A stretch of 64,000 bases of DNA from Sulfitobacter sp. JL08 (GTDB lineage Bacteria; Pseudomonadota; Alphaproteobacteria; Rhodobacterales; Rhodobacteraceae), in contig NZ_CP025815.1 in NCBI RefSeq assembly GCF_003352045.1, forward strand, positions 2,790,001 to 2,854,000, written 5' to 3'. Shown here in pieces: positions 28,044 through 37,328 of the stretch; within the stretch, counting starts at the first letter, position 1, and each line of letters begins with the position of its first letter. The notes under the pieces were generated by a model. That model did no database searches and was not told the DNA's origin. It saw nothing but the letters and a program-made list of their open reading frames with translations. The translations under genes were made by a program, and so were the position numbers.

Positions 28044-28825
28044 ATGAAGTCACAGTGGTAAAAAGCCTCTGGGTTGCACCCACTCAAATACCCATTCTGG
28101 GCAGTTTCTGGCTTTGGCGATACGACCGGTTGGTCGCCGCAGGCGGGCAGCTGCAGGCTCTGCAGCGGAATGTGCAGCACAACGAGACCGGAATGATCGG
28201 TGGTGACAGCCGCGAAAGCAGGAACGTCTTCGTCGTGACACATTTGCTCGACGAGGATATGACTTCGCAGCGCGAGGCCGTGCGCGCCCTATCCAATTTC
28301 AACTGGGATGTGTGGTCGTCTCTTCGTTCCATTATGCTCGCCATTGGCCCTGCACAGCCCGAGCGGCTCAACGGGACGCGCAACGCAGTTGCCGCAGCAT
28401 CGGAGGAAAAGGTCGATCTCTTCAGCCATCGCCGCTACCGGCCAATGCTCGCCTATCAGGGCATCGATCACCCGTACGGAACGGTCGAGATTAACCGGCG
28501 ACCAACGGACCAGTATCCATGCAGCTTCCACGCCGGAGAGGTCAGCGGCATCCTGACAGAGCCTCGCGATGATCCGCGATCGACGGCACGTTACAAGGTA
28601 GCCCCCGACCTCCCCCTCCTGCCTGTTCTGCGCGCAGAGCTGGACGGCATCATTGACGCACCGTCGGCAGATATTGCCGATCTACCCCAATTGGCGGCGT
28701 GCGTCGGAACTTTATCATCGATCATGCACAGTAGAAGATGGGCTCCAGAGCCCCTGCTGCGCAGGTCTGGAGATGATGCCGACTGGGACGGCCTTTACGA
28801 CGAGATCACAACCCACCGGTACTGA
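28040..28825 (+). CDS. Uncharacterised 261-aa protein
   Basis: No family is recognised. The product begins MNEVTVVKSLWVAPTQIPIL, is soluble by eye, rich in arginine and aspartate, and ends GDDADWDGLYDEITTHRY. No cofactor loop, metal cluster or membrane segment is visible. It is coupled to the preceding truncated gene by an ATGA overlap. Both precede the PAS/activator block by about 300 bp with a weak hairpin between, so they probably belong to a separate remnant. Confidence 0.5.
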   Translation: MNEVTVVKSLWVAPTQIPILGSFWLWRYDRLVAAGGQLQALQRNVQHNETGMIGGDSRESRNVFVVTHLLDEDMTSQREAVRALSNFNWDVWSSLRSIMLAIGPAQPERLNGTRNAVAAASEEKVDLFSHRRYRPMLAYQGIDHPYGTVEINRRPTDQYPCSFHAGEVSGILTEPRDDPRSTARYKVAPDLPLLPVLRAELDGIIDAPSADIADLPQLAACVGTLSSIMHSRRWAPEPLLRRSGDDADWDGLYDEITTHRY

Positions 28826-29128
28826 GCGTGGGTCGGACATACAGCATTACCGCCAGGCGGATTATCTCTCGGCTCGTTTTGAAATAGCGAAATGGATCAG
28901 GTTTTGTCATCCGACGAGGCTACAAAACCGCCCTGCTCGTCTCAAGCGATTTTGCTCTAACAGTACCACGGAAACGCCCTGCCCGCCTCAACTCAAACCC
29001 TTCTAACAAGACCTATTTCCGGCCTGACGGCCTTTTTCATCGGTGCACTTTCAGTGCTTTACCGACTTTATTCACGAGGTCAGATCATTTCAGTTGACGT
29101 CGGCGATGCATAAATGCAGCTTTGATGC
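28826..29128. other. Intergenic region before the PAS-activator operon
   Basis: No gene is seen. A short GGCC-TGAC-GGCC hairpin followed by TTTTT (about 29019-29036) may be a weak terminator. Two ATGCAT palindromes (in GATGCATAAATGCAGCTTTGATGCAT, read in parts, 29105-29130) lie at the start of the next gene and could be operator sites. No sigma-54 -24/-12 promoter with correct spacing was found. Confidence 0.5.
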
Positions 29129-29935
29129 ATGATCGCATCACAACGAATCCCCGCTACATATCCCTTGACGAACACGTCGACGCTAGACGTAGAAATTCTT
29201 GCTGGTATCATTTCAGCTTCGAATGATGCCTGCTGGTGTATGGAGTTTTCCGAACCCGTCGATTTGACCGCTCCGGAGCGGGAAATCGTCAGACAGGTTT
29301 TCGAAAATGACCCGTTCTGGCGGTTTACCAATCCGGCCATGGCGCGCCTGTATCTTCTGGAGCCAAAGAAAGATTTCAATTCGCGCCCGACGTCGGAAAT
29401 TTTTCCGTGGAACGAACAGAACGAAGCATTCGTTCGCAATCTGATCGATAACGGCTTCGAAATGGACGCTGGCCCGGCGCTTGATACCCGTTACGATGGC
29501 GTACAAATATATGTGGAAAATGATGTCCGAGCGCATATTGAAGGCGGTAAGCTGCTGCGCATTTTCGGGATCGTCCGCAATGTAGGCAAGCATCGCCTGC
29601 GCGAAGAAACCATTCAGGAAGAGCTGAGCGAAGCGCTCAACATCCTGATGGATTTGCCGTGCGGTGCAATTGCATTCAATGAAGTTGCCGAGGTCATTGC
29701 AGTAAATCCTGCCGCCTGCAAACTTCTTGGCATACCGATGGAAAACCTCCTTGCAGGGGCGCTTTCGCAGAACACTCAAAGCTCGGACGTAATGGATACA
29801 GTGCGCCGCGTTATCGCGACGGGACAGGACGAGACAATCGTAGAAAATCTGGTTGGCTGGAATATCGCCGCGCGCAAATCTGGTGGCGCCGTGGTTTGCC
29901 TGCAACCAAACGATGCAGAAGTACATCACTCATGA
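29129..29935 (+). CDS. PAS-domain sensor-like protein
   Basis: A 268-aa soluble protein with two PAS-like regions: residues about 20-160 (ASNDACWCMEFSEPVDLT, TNPAMARLYLLEPKKDF) and about 170-265 (LNILMDLPCGAIAFNEVAEVIAVNPAACKLLGIP). No histidine kinase, GGDEF or HTH part follows. It overlaps the activator gene by 4 bp (ATGA), so the two proteins are made together and this one probably senses a ligand or redox state and controls its partner. The start is uncertain, because the Shine-Dalgarno region is poor. Confidence 0.72.
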   Translation: MIASQRIPATYPLTNTSTLDVEILAGIISASNDACWCMEFSEPVDLTAPEREIVRQVFENDPFWRFTNPAMARLYLLEPKKDFNSRPTSEIFPWNEQNEAFVRNLIDNGFEMDAGPALDTRYDGVQIYVENDVRAHIEGGKLLRIFGIVRNVGKHRLREETIQEELSEALNILMDLPCGAIAFNEVAEVIAVNPAACKLLGIPMENLLAGALSQNTQSSDVMDTVRRVIATGQDETIVENLVGWNIAARKSGGAVVCLQPNDAEVHHS

Positions 29936-31338
29936 TCGAGCAACCTGAAAATTCCGCATCCTCGGCCGCAACCAATCAGGCCGCAGCGTTTAGCCTTGAT
30001 ACGCTGGGTGACGGGCTGATTGCACTGGCGCCAGATGGCGCAATCGTATCGGCCAACAAGGAAGCCTCTAGAATGCTCCGGTTTGGCAGGAACGCTGATC
30101 TGGGTGATCTCGGCTCGATCACTAAGGACAACGATGGCTGGAGCGCCCTGCGCGCAGCAGTATTGGCCGGCCGCAGCGGCGATTTCGCCGTGCGTGCAGC
30201 AGAGGGTCAGCCACTGATGGCGACAACCCGCCATGCCTCAGGTTCAAGCGAAATTCGCTGGATCGTGCTGCGTGACATTGAGGCCTTCGCTTACCGGCAG
30301 AACCGGGTATTCAATCCAAAACAGGAAGGCGCTTCCCGGTTTATGTCCTCAGAAGGAACCCGACCGGATTTCCAAGTGCAGCGCCAATTGTGCCCCGAGA
30401 TCAATCGCCTGCTTAATCGAGGTGAGCGCGCCACACGACAGGGCGCGCGTGTTCTGATAACAGGTGAACCGGGGGTCGGAAAAACGGAAATAGCACGGTT
30501 CCTTCACAACTCGATCTCTGACTCGCGCGATCCATTTTACCTGGTAAATTGCGCGTCTGCCGGCGAGGTGGAATTGAGCGAGATGCTATTCGGCACCCCA
30601 GGCGACCGAACGCAAGGCTTTCTGGGCCAGACGAACGGGGGAACCGTTTTTTTGGACGAGGTCGCCGAATTGCCACCAGCGGTTCAGGTCAGGTTGATCG
30701 GGTATCTGGAAGACAGGAAACGGCGGGATGAATATCAGCCCGCTTCGCGGCATCGGCAGTCGCGTATCATTGCCGCGACCAACCGGAACTTGAAAGAACT
30801 TGTCGCAAAGGGCCAGTTCCGGTCGGATCTTTATTTCCGTCTTGCGGTCATCGACCTGAAGGTACCGCCACTGCGTGATCTGGCGCCTCTGGTAAACCAT
30901 CTAGTCGACCGGTTCGCCAGAACGATAAACCAGCGCCGTCATGCCCCGGTGATCATTCCCCAGCGCATCCGCGAAATCCTGAGCGATTACAGCTTTCCAG
31001 GCAATATTCGCGAGCTTCACAACATCGTCCAGCGCATCGCCGTCTTCATCGACGATGCGGACGGGCTAGATGAAATCATGGGCGACTTGCTGAGTCCGAT
31101 GAGCATCCCGAATGACAGCGCGATGCAGGAACTCTCAGGGGCCGCAACTCTGGATTTGCGCAGCGAGGTGCGCCGTTTCGAACGGGCGCTGATCGACAAG
31201 GCAATTCAGGTTCACGGATCGAAACGAAAAGCCGCAAAGGCACTTGGCGTGGATATCGGAACAGTGGTTCGCAAGACCGCACCTACGACACAGGCACCTT
31301 CATCAAAACAATCACCTGACAGGGAGAAAAAAGTATGA
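29932..31338 (+). CDS. AAA+ enhancer-binding-type regulator lacking the GAFTGA loop
   Basis: A 468-aa regulator: N-terminal PAS-like domain (about 20-120), AAA+ domain (about 150-385) and Fis-type HTH (about 420-460). Walker A is GEPGVGKT at 178-185, and Walker B is GGTVFLDEV at about 237-244. The sigma-54-contact GAFTGA loop, expected after the LFG at about 220, is replaced by TPGDRTQGFLGQ, so this protein is unlikely to activate sigma-54 holoenzyme in the normal way; TyrR-like and some Rhodobacter NtrC-type proteins act on sigma-70 instead. The HTH is SKRKAAKALGVDIGTVVRKT. Its stop overlaps the start of the binding-protein gene, tying it to the transporter operon. Confidence 0.82.
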   Translation: MIEQPENSASSAATNQAAAFSLDTLGDGLIALAPDGAIVSANKEASRMLRFGRNADLGDLGSITKDNDGWSALRAAVLAGRSGDFAVRAAEGQPLMATTRHASGSSEIRWIVLRDIEAFAYRQNRVFNPKQEGASRFMSSEGTRPDFQVQRQLCPEINRLLNRGERATRQGARVLITGEPGVGKTEIARFLHNSISDSRDPFYLVNCASAGEVELSEMLFGTPGDRTQGFLGQTNGGTVFLDEVAELPPAVQVRLIGYLEDRKRRDEYQPASRHRQSRIIAATNRNLKELVAKGQFRSDLYFRLAVIDLKVPPLRDLAPLVNHLVDRFARTINQRRHAPVIIPQRIREILSDYSFPGNIRELHNIVQRIAVFIDDADGLDEIMGDLLSPMSIPNDSAMQELSGAATLDLRSEVRRFERALIDKAIQVHGSKRKAAKALGVDIGTVVRKTAPTTQAPSSKQSPDREKKV

Positions 31339-32387
31339 GAAAGACATCAAAACTGACACTGGGCATCAGTGCCATGGCGCTTGCGCTGGCAACATCAGCG
31401 CCAGCCTTTGCCGGTGAATTGAGCCTGCTAACGTGGGAAGGGTATGCAGACGACAGCTTCATCAAACCCTTTGAAGAAGCAACCGGTTGTAAAGTCACGG
31501 CCACATATGTCGGCTCGAACGATGATTTCGCGCCCAAACTTGCGGCCGGCGGGGGCGTTTTCGACCTGATTTCGCCGTCGAGCGACTCGACCGCCCCGCT
31601 TATTGCCGCAGGTTTCGTTGATCCGGTCGATACAAGCCGGATTGATCGCTGGGACGAACTTTACGAACAGTTTCGCTCAGGTGAGAACATCAATGCCGAT
31701 GGCAAGGTCTTTGGCGTGCCATATGCTTGGGGAGCAATTGCTTTCATGTATCGTCCGGATAAGTTCGACACCCCGCCGACATCTCTGGCGGCGTTGTGGG
31801 ATCCGGCACTGGAAGGACGCGTTTCGCTTTGGGATGACAAGAGCGCGCTTTACGTTGCGGCCCGTCACAATGGCGACATGGACATCTACAACCTGAGCGA
31901 CGAACAGATCGCGGCCGCGCAAAACTCGCTTGCCGAGCAGCGCCCGCTTGTGCGCAAGTACTGGTCGACCGCTGGCGAACTTGTCGATCTCTACAAATCC
32001 GGTGAGGTTTGGATATCGAACACCTGGGCCGGTTACCAATCCGCGCTCCTGGCGGATGAAGGGATCGAGGTTGTCGAATTCATCCCGGAAGAAAACGCGG
32101 AAGGGTGGATGGACAGCTTCATGATCGTGTCTGGTACGCCGAACGAGGAATGTGCATACCAATTCCTGAACATGGCGATCAGCGAGCAAGGTCAGTGCGG
32201 TGTGGCCAATGTGAACGGCTATTCAGTCACCAACCCGGTCGCGGCGAAGAACTGCATGAGCGAAGAGCAGTTCTCGGCGTTGCACCAAGACGATCCGGAA
32301 TACCTCAACAGCTTGCTGCTGTGGGAAAATCTAGGTGATCGCCTTCAGACCTACACCAACGCCTGGAACGCCGTGAAAAGCCAATAA
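31335..32387 (+). CDS. ABC transporter substrate-binding protein, polyamine (PotD/PotF) type
   Basis: A periplasmic binding protein of 350 aa. The signal peptide is MRKTSKLTLGISAMALAL, ending near ATSAPAFAG. The mature start ELSLLTWEGYADDSFIKPFEEATG is the PotD/PotF pattern, and VPYAWGAIAFMYRPDKF and WISNTWAGYQSALL line the ligand cleft in the family. Likely ligands are spermidine, putrescine or another cation; the exact one cannot be told. It overlaps the activator by 4 bp and is followed by a terminator hairpin that probably keeps its level above that of the membrane parts. Confidence 0.88.
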   Translation: MRKTSKLTLGISAMALALATSAPAFAGELSLLTWEGYADDSFIKPFEEATGCKVTATYVGSNDDFAPKLAAGGGVFDLISPSSDSTAPLIAAGFVDPVDTSRIDRWDELYEQFRSGENINADGKVFGVPYAWGAIAFMYRPDKFDTPPTSLAALWDPALEGRVSLWDDKSALYVAARHNGDMDIYNLSDEQIAAAQNSLAEQRPLVRKYWSTAGELVDLYKSGEVWISNTWAGYQSALLADEGIEVVEFIPEENAEGWMDSFMIVSGTPNEECAYQFLNMAISEQGQCGVANVNGYSVTNPVAAKNCMSEEQFSALHQDDPEYLNSLLLWENLGDRLQTYTNAWNAVKSQ

Positions 32388-32395
32388 TCCTTTGC

Positions 32396-32424
32396 GCCGG
32401 ACCCGGAAACGGGTCCGGCTTTTT
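32396..32424 (+). terminator. Intra-operon terminator/attenuator after the binding-protein gene
   Basis: GCCGGACCC (32396-32404) pairs perfectly with GGGTCCGGC (32411-32419) over a six-base loop, with TTTTT following. Placed between the binding protein and the ATPase gene it likely causes partial termination or stabilises the upstream mRNA. Confidence 0.85.
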
Positions 32425-32437
32425 CAGGGTGAAACGC

Positions 32438-33508
32438 ATGTCAGAAATCGTACAAATTCAATCAGTGACGAAACGGTGGGGTGATGTTGTCGGTGTCGAC
32501 GATGCCTCATTGTCCGTCGAAACAGGCGAGTTTGTTACACTGCTGGGGCCGTCAGGTTGTGGTAAGTCAACTTTACTGCGGATGATAGGTGGTTTCGAGC
32601 AGCCGACCTCGGGGACAATTTGGCTGGATGGCCGGGATGTTACGCACCTGCCCCCGAACCGCCGGGACGTGAACATGGTCTTTCAGGACTACGCACTGTT
32701 CCCGCATATGAGCGTTGGGCGAAATGTCGGTTATGGGTTGAAATTCACCAAAGGGCCGCGAAGCAAGATCGTCGAAAAAGCGCTCGAAGCGCTAGATCTT
32801 GTTGGCCTGTCGGACAAGGTCGATGCAATGCCCAGTCAGCTTTCGGGTGGGCAGAGACAGCGAGTCGCGCTGGCGCGGGCGCTGGTCAGGCAACCTAAAG
32901 TGTTGTTGCTGGACGAGCCGCTTTCGGCTTTGGATGCAAACCTGCGCGAGGCGATGCAGGTCGAGTTGCGGCATCTGCACCGGAAAGTCGGGCTGACCTT
33001 TATCATGGTCACCCACGATCAGGACGAAGCCCTTGCCATGGCAGATCGTGTGCTGGTCATGCGGGCTGGCCGCGTGATTCAGGATGGCAGCCCTGATGAT
33101 CTATATGATCGCCCTTCTTCGCCTTATGTGGCCGAGTTCGTAGGGTCGACCAACCTTTTCACATCAAAAGTCATCGATGGGCAGGTCACCCTGAACGGGC
33201 AAACGCTTGATCTGCCGGATCGGCTCAAGCAGCACGCCGATGGCCAGTTCGGGTTCCGTCCGGAAAAGGCGCGGATCGTCACCGCTTCCCAAAGGGGCCC
33301 CAACCAAATTTCCGGACTGCTAAGTGAAGTTCTCTACCACGGAAGCACCGCCCGTCTTGTTATCGGCACAGGCGAACAATCCATCTTGGTCTCGCACATG
33401 CTGCAAGGACACGGCGGGCGCGAGGGTCTGCCCAAACCTGGTGACGAGGTTACTGTCGAAGTCGCGCCGGAATCACTGATGTGTTTTGAACAAGAGGCGA
33501 GTGCATGA
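32438..33508 (+). CDS. ABC transporter ATP-binding protein, PotA type
   Basis: The 356-aa ATPase has Walker A GPSGCGKST, Q-loop FQDYALFPHM, signature LSGGQRQRVALARAL, Walker B VLLLDEPLSALD, and H-loop VTHDQDEAL, followed by a C-terminal TOBE domain (about 270-350) as in PotA. The ATG at 32438 (MSEIVQIQSV) sits after CAGGGTGAAACGC; an ATG three codons upstream is less well placed. It overlaps permease 1 by 4 bp (ATGA). Confidence 0.92.
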   Translation: MSEIVQIQSVTKRWGDVVGVDDASLSVETGEFVTLLGPSGCGKSTLLRMIGGFEQPTSGTIWLDGRDVTHLPPNRRDVNMVFQDYALFPHMSVGRNVGYGLKFTKGPRSKIVEKALEALDLVGLSDKVDAMPSQLSGGQRQRVALARALVRQPKVLLLDEPLSALDANLREAMQVELRHLHRKVGLTFIMVTHDQDEALAMADRVLVMRAGRVIQDGSPDDLYDRPSSPYVAEFVGSTNLFTSKVIDGQVTLNGQTLDLPDRLKQHADGQFGFRPEKARIVTASQRGPNQISGLLSEVLYHGSTARLVIGTGEQSILVSHMLQGHGGREGLPKPGDEVTVEVAPESLMCFEQEASA

Positions 33509-34368
33509 CGCGCGGCAACAAACTTCGCGCGGCGCTGGTTCTGTCCCCGCCGCTTTTGTGGACGGTCGTCTTCATGTTCGTACCCTACACTATTCTTCTG
33601 GTTTATTCCTTCTGGAGGGCACAATTTCCGTTATTCGTGCCGGATTTCCAGCTAGGGAATTACAAGACGCTGATCACCGATCCGCAATACCTCAATGTCC
33701 TGCTGCGGACGCTGAAAATCGCCGGTCTGGTGAGTGTCTGTTCGTTGGTTCTAGCCTATCCATACGCCTATTTCCTTGTCTTCAAGGTCAAGCGACCGGG
33801 GGTGAGGCTCGCGCTTTATATGGCGGTCGTAGCACCGCTTTGGGTCAGCTATCTTCTGCGCGCCTATACTTGGAAAACCATTCTAGGAACGCAGGGAATC
33901 CTGAATTCATTCTTGATGTCCACCGGCATCCTGAATGAACCGTCGTCGGTGTTTCTTTACAATCAGACCGCCATGGTCCTGACTTTGACCTACGTGTTCA
34001 TCCCGTTCATGGTCATGCCGATCTATGCAGCGCTGGAGAAGATACCCGGGTCATACATCGAGGCGTCCCGCGATCTTGGCGAAAACGCATTGTCGACCTT
34101 TATCAAGGTGACGTTTCCATTGTCGCTGACCGGCGTCGTCGCCGGTTTCACGATGACCTTCTGTCTGTCATTCGGTGATTTCATCGCGCCTTTCCTTGTC
34201 GGTGGACCTGACGGAACGATGGTTGCCAATGTGATCGCCTCACAATTCGGCGCGGCACTGAACTGGCCGCTGGGCTCTGCCCTTGCATTGGTGATGCTGG
34301 TCATTGTTCTGCTGATCATCTCCGCATCTGACCGGTTCGAACGGCTTGGCCAAGGGCGGTTGGCATGA
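33505..34368 (+). CDS. ABC transporter permease, PotB type
   Basis: A 287-aa inner-membrane protein with six predicted spans. The first is LVLSPPLLWTVVFMFVPYTILLVYSF. The EAA loop that docks on the ATPase reads YIEASRDLGENALSTFIKVTFPLS, a good match to the consensus EAA---G. It is coupled by 4-bp overlaps to the ATPase upstream and to the second permease downstream. Confidence 0.9.
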   Translation: MTRGNKLRAALVLSPPLLWTVVFMFVPYTILLVYSFWRAQFPLFVPDFQLGNYKTLITDPQYLNVLLRTLKIAGLVSVCSLVLAYPYAYFLVFKVKRPGVRLALYMAVVAPLWVSYLLRAYTWKTILGTQGILNSFLMSTGILNEPSSVFLYNQTAMVLTLTYVFIPFMVMPIYAALEKIPGSYIEASRDLGENALSTFIKVTFPLSLTGVVAGFTMTFCLSFGDFIAPFLVGGPDGTMVANVIASQFGAALNWPLGSALALVMLVIVLLIISASDRFERLGQGRLA

Positions 34369-35219
34369 CAGTTTCAACATCATCTACACTACGTGTCTTG
34401 GCCGCTTCGGCGAAACAGCAGAAATTCCGGTCTGCGCAGTTTTTCGAAGACACCGTCTGGCGGACGGTCATAGGTGCCATCTTGGCGTTCCTCTATCTGC
34501 CGATCGCGGTACTGGTTCTGTTCAGCTTCAACTCTTCGCGCTCGCTAAGCTGGCCGATGACTGGGTTAACGCTCGACTGGTATCGCAAGCTTGCCGCCAA
34601 TGAACAACTGTTGGAGGCACTTTGGAACTCGCTCTATGTCGCCACCTGTGCCACGGTCCTGACCCTACTCATCGGGGTTCCCGCAGCGATTGCACTGGAT
34701 AGGCTGAATTTCCCTGGCAAGGCTATATTCCGCAAGCTTGTGTTGCTGCCAATCGCGCTGCCGGGGATCATCACCGGTATTTCGATGCTTTCGATGTTCA
34801 AGCTGTTTGGCATGCCGCTCAGCCTTGAAACCGTGATCATCGGGCACGCAACGGCCCTTCTTGCGGTGGTTGTGACACAGGTGTTTGCGCGACTTCAGCG
34901 TCTTCCCAAAAGTTACGAGGAAGCTTCTCTGGATCTGGGGGCGGGTGCCTTGCACACCTTTTTGTTTGTCACCTTGCCCAATATCCGCGCAGCCGTCATC
35001 GGGGCGGGATTACTCAGCTTCACACTCAGCTTTGACGAAATTCCAGTGACATTTTTCCTGACCGGGCGCGACAACACTCTGCCGATGTACATCTGGTCAA
35101 CCATGCGGCGGGGCATCACGCCGGAAATCAATGCCGTTGGGGCACTGATCGTACTGGCCTCGGCCTTTCTGATCGTCACGTCGGTTCTGCTTCTAAGAGA
35201 CAAAACAAACAGCCGCTAG
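34365..35219 (+). CDS. ABC transporter permease, PotC type
   Basis: A 284-aa permease with six spans (for example VIGAILAFLYLPIAVLVLFSF) and the EAA loop YEEASLDLGAGALHTFLFVTLPNI. Its N terminus is about 35 residues longer before the first span than in E. coli PotC. It completes the importer; the aldehyde dehydrogenase follows 25 bp later behind an AAAGGAGG site. Confidence 0.9.
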   Translation: MTVSTSSTLRVLAASAKQQKFRSAQFFEDTVWRTVIGAILAFLYLPIAVLVLFSFNSSRSLSWPMTGLTLDWYRKLAANEQLLEALWNSLYVATCATVLTLLIGVPAAIALDRLNFPGKAIFRKLVLLPIALPGIITGISMLSMFKLFGMPLSLETVIIGHATALLAVVVTQVFARLQRLPKSYEEASLDLGAGALHTFLFVTLPNIRAAVIGAGLLSFTLSFDEIPVTFFLTGRDNTLPMYIWSTMRRGITPEINAVGALIVLASAFLIVTSVLLLRDKTNSR

Positions 35220-35244
35220 GCGGCGAAAAAAGGAGGATACCACA

Positions 35245-36732
35245 ATGAATAAGCACATTAGTAAAAATACAGACACGTTGAAGGCCATGCTTGTGAACGG
35301 CAGTTGGCAGGACGGCAGCGGCGGAACATTCGATGTCCACAATCCGCATGACGGATCGGTGCTGCACCAGGTTGGGCGCGCGGATGTCGGCGATGTTGAC
35401 AAAGCCGTGGCCGCCGCGCGGGCGGCACAGCCGGGCTGGGCCGCGCTTTCGACGATAGAGCGCGCGCAGATTATGCGCCGGATTCACCAGATTTTTCTTG
35501 AAAGGGCCGAACCGATTGCCCAGATGATCACCGCCGAAATCGGCAAGACCATCACCGATGCGCGCGAGGAAGTCTTCGAATACTCGGCCCCGTCTTGGGC
35601 CAAATCTGCCGAGGAGATTTTGCGACATCGCGGACTGAGCTTTCCATCAACCCAGGAACGCACTCGCAACAAACGTCTGGTGATGAGCCATCGGCCCCTG
35701 GGTGTCGTTGCGGCGATCACGCCCTATAACTTCCCCACTGACATTTCGTCGATTGCACTGGCGCATATTGCGGCCGCGGGCAACACGGTCATCTGGAAGC
35801 CGTCGGAATACGCTGCGGTTTCCTGTGCCATGATGGGCGACGTTTTCCGCGATGCGGGCCTGCCAGACGGTGTGATCAACATAGTGCAGGGCAAAGGCGA
35901 CGTTGGTGCGGCACTTGTCGATCACTCCGACGTAGATGGGGTCTTCTTTACAGGGTCGACCGCAACTGGCCGCAAGATCGCCGAGAAATGCGCTCTGCGC
36001 CCGCATCTTCTGGAACTGGGGGGCGACGGACCATTCATCATCATGGGCGATGCCGATATCGATGCAGCCGTCGAAGGCGCCATGAACGGGTGTTTTTATT
36101 ACACCGGTCAGGTCTGCACTTCGGCCGAGCGACTGCTTGTGCATGAAGACGTCTATGACGAATTTCTTGAAAAATTCCGGGCTCGGGCAGCTCAGTTAAA
36201 GATCGGTGATCCGAGCAAGGAAGATACCGAAATGGGGCCGCTTTGCAACGCCGACACGTTGAAACGGGTAAAGGCACATGTCGAAGACGCACGTGCAAAG
36301 GGTGCCAAGATCGAGCAGATCGGCAATGAAGAAGGGTTTTATTATCCAGCTACGATCCTGACCGATGTTACGCTGGACATGGACATCATGCGCGAAGAGA
36401 CCTTTGGCCCCGTGGCCCCGATCTACAAATTTAAAGACGCTCAGGAAGCTATCGACATCGCGCATTTGTCGGGGCTTGGACTAATTGCCTCCCTGTGGAC
36501 CAGAGATCTGGCAACCGCTTGGCGTGTGGGCGAGGCGCTGCCGCACGGATCGGTGAATATCAACGAAACCTCAAACTACTGGGATCAGCTCGCGCCCTTC
36601 GGTGGCGCAGGCCAATCCGGTGTGGGCCGTGAGTTGTCCCAATGGTTCCTGGAAACCTTCACCGAGAAGAAACTTCTAGTCTTTGATCTGGGCGGCGAAA
36701 GCTATGACCGCCGTGCAGAAGGCGGCTGGTAA
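35245..36732 (+). CDS. NAD(P)-dependent aldehyde dehydrogenase
   Basis: A 495-aa ALDH-superfamily enzyme. The cofactor-binding block is VVAAITPYNFPTDISSIALAH and VIWKPSEYAAVS; FFTGSTATGRKIAE is the glycine turn, the general base is the Glu of LELGGDGP (about residue 258), and the catalytic Cys is in YYTGQVCTSAERLL (about residue 292). The C-terminal APFGGAGQSGVGRE is normal. ELGGDGP is seen in lactaldehyde- and phosphonoacetaldehyde-type groups rather than in betaine aldehyde dehydrogenases. Sharing a transcript with a polyamine-type importer suggests oxidation of an amino-aldehyde made from the imported amine, but no aminotransferase or amine oxidase is present. Confidence 0.87.
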   Translation: MNKHISKNTDTLKAMLVNGSWQDGSGGTFDVHNPHDGSVLHQVGRADVGDVDKAVAAARAAQPGWAALSTIERAQIMRRIHQIFLERAEPIAQMITAEIGKTITDAREEVFEYSAPSWAKSAEEILRHRGLSFPSTQERTRNKRLVMSHRPLGVVAAITPYNFPTDISSIALAHIAAAGNTVIWKPSEYAAVSCAMMGDVFRDAGLPDGVINIVQGKGDVGAALVDHSDVDGVFFTGSTATGRKIAEKCALRPHLLELGGDGPFIIMGDADIDAAVEGAMNGCFYYTGQVCTSAERLLVHEDVYDEFLEKFRARAAQLKIGDPSKEDTEMGPLCNADTLKRVKAHVEDARAKGAKIEQIGNEEGFYYPATILTDVTLDMDIMREETFGPVAPIYKFKDAQEAIDIAHLSGLGLIASLWTRDLATAWRVGEALPHGSVNINETSNYWDQLAPFGGAGQSGVGRELSQWFLETFTEKKLLVFDLGGESYDRRAEGGW

Positions 36733-36977
36733 GCGGTTGCAATGGCGCTGTCAGACCAATTCGAACCCGTCTCTGCAAGGACAGCGACACTGTCCATTAA
36801 TTCACGAAGAGACCGCGCCACTCAGCCAGAGCGGCGGCACGGTTGAGTTTGAAATTCGTTCGAGTTGAAAGGCTGCGTTCCTGATTGAAGATGGGGTGGT
36901 TGCCGCCCTCCCTCGACGGCATCGCAATGTGCCATGATGGTGGAGTACAGCCACTGAAGCAGGAAAGGACGGCAACC

Positions 36978-37325
36978 ATGACGAAGGATACAATGATAGG
37001 CGTCGATCTGGCGGAGAGCGTTTTCAGGTTCACGGCGCATCGATGACAGGGCAAGTCAGGTTCTGCAAGAAGCTGACACGCGTGCAGTTTTTGAGGTTCA
37101 TGGGAGACCACCCACCCGCAGTCGTTGTAATGGAAGCATGCGGCAGCGCATATTATTGATCGCGTGAGATGGTCCGCCTAGGCCATGAGACAAAACTGAT
37201 TGCGCCGCAATATGTGAAACCATTTGTAAAGCGCCATAAGAACGATGCTGCTGACGCTGAAGCAATTGTCATTGCTGCGCAGCGCCCGGAGATGCGGTTT
37301 GTCGAGCCTAAATCGGAAGAGGTTA
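36978..37325 (+). pseudogene. IS110-family transposase remnant
   Basis: Translation in shifting frames gives MIGVDLAESVFRFTAH, then QVRFCKKLTR-like, HPPAVVVMEACG-like, and finally LIAPQYVKPFVKRHKNDAADAEA, which is the N-terminal DEDD half of IS110 transposases. Stops and frameshifts break it at several places, and the C-terminal half is absent: the sequence stops 4 bp before the EamA gene's end. It is non-functional. Confidence 0.8.
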
Positions 37326-37328
37326 CCT

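Noticed and set aside
29030-29130. Sigma-54 promoter before the PAS/activator operon
   Set aside because: A GG and GC pair occur near 29040, but the spacing is two bases too long for a -24/-12 element.
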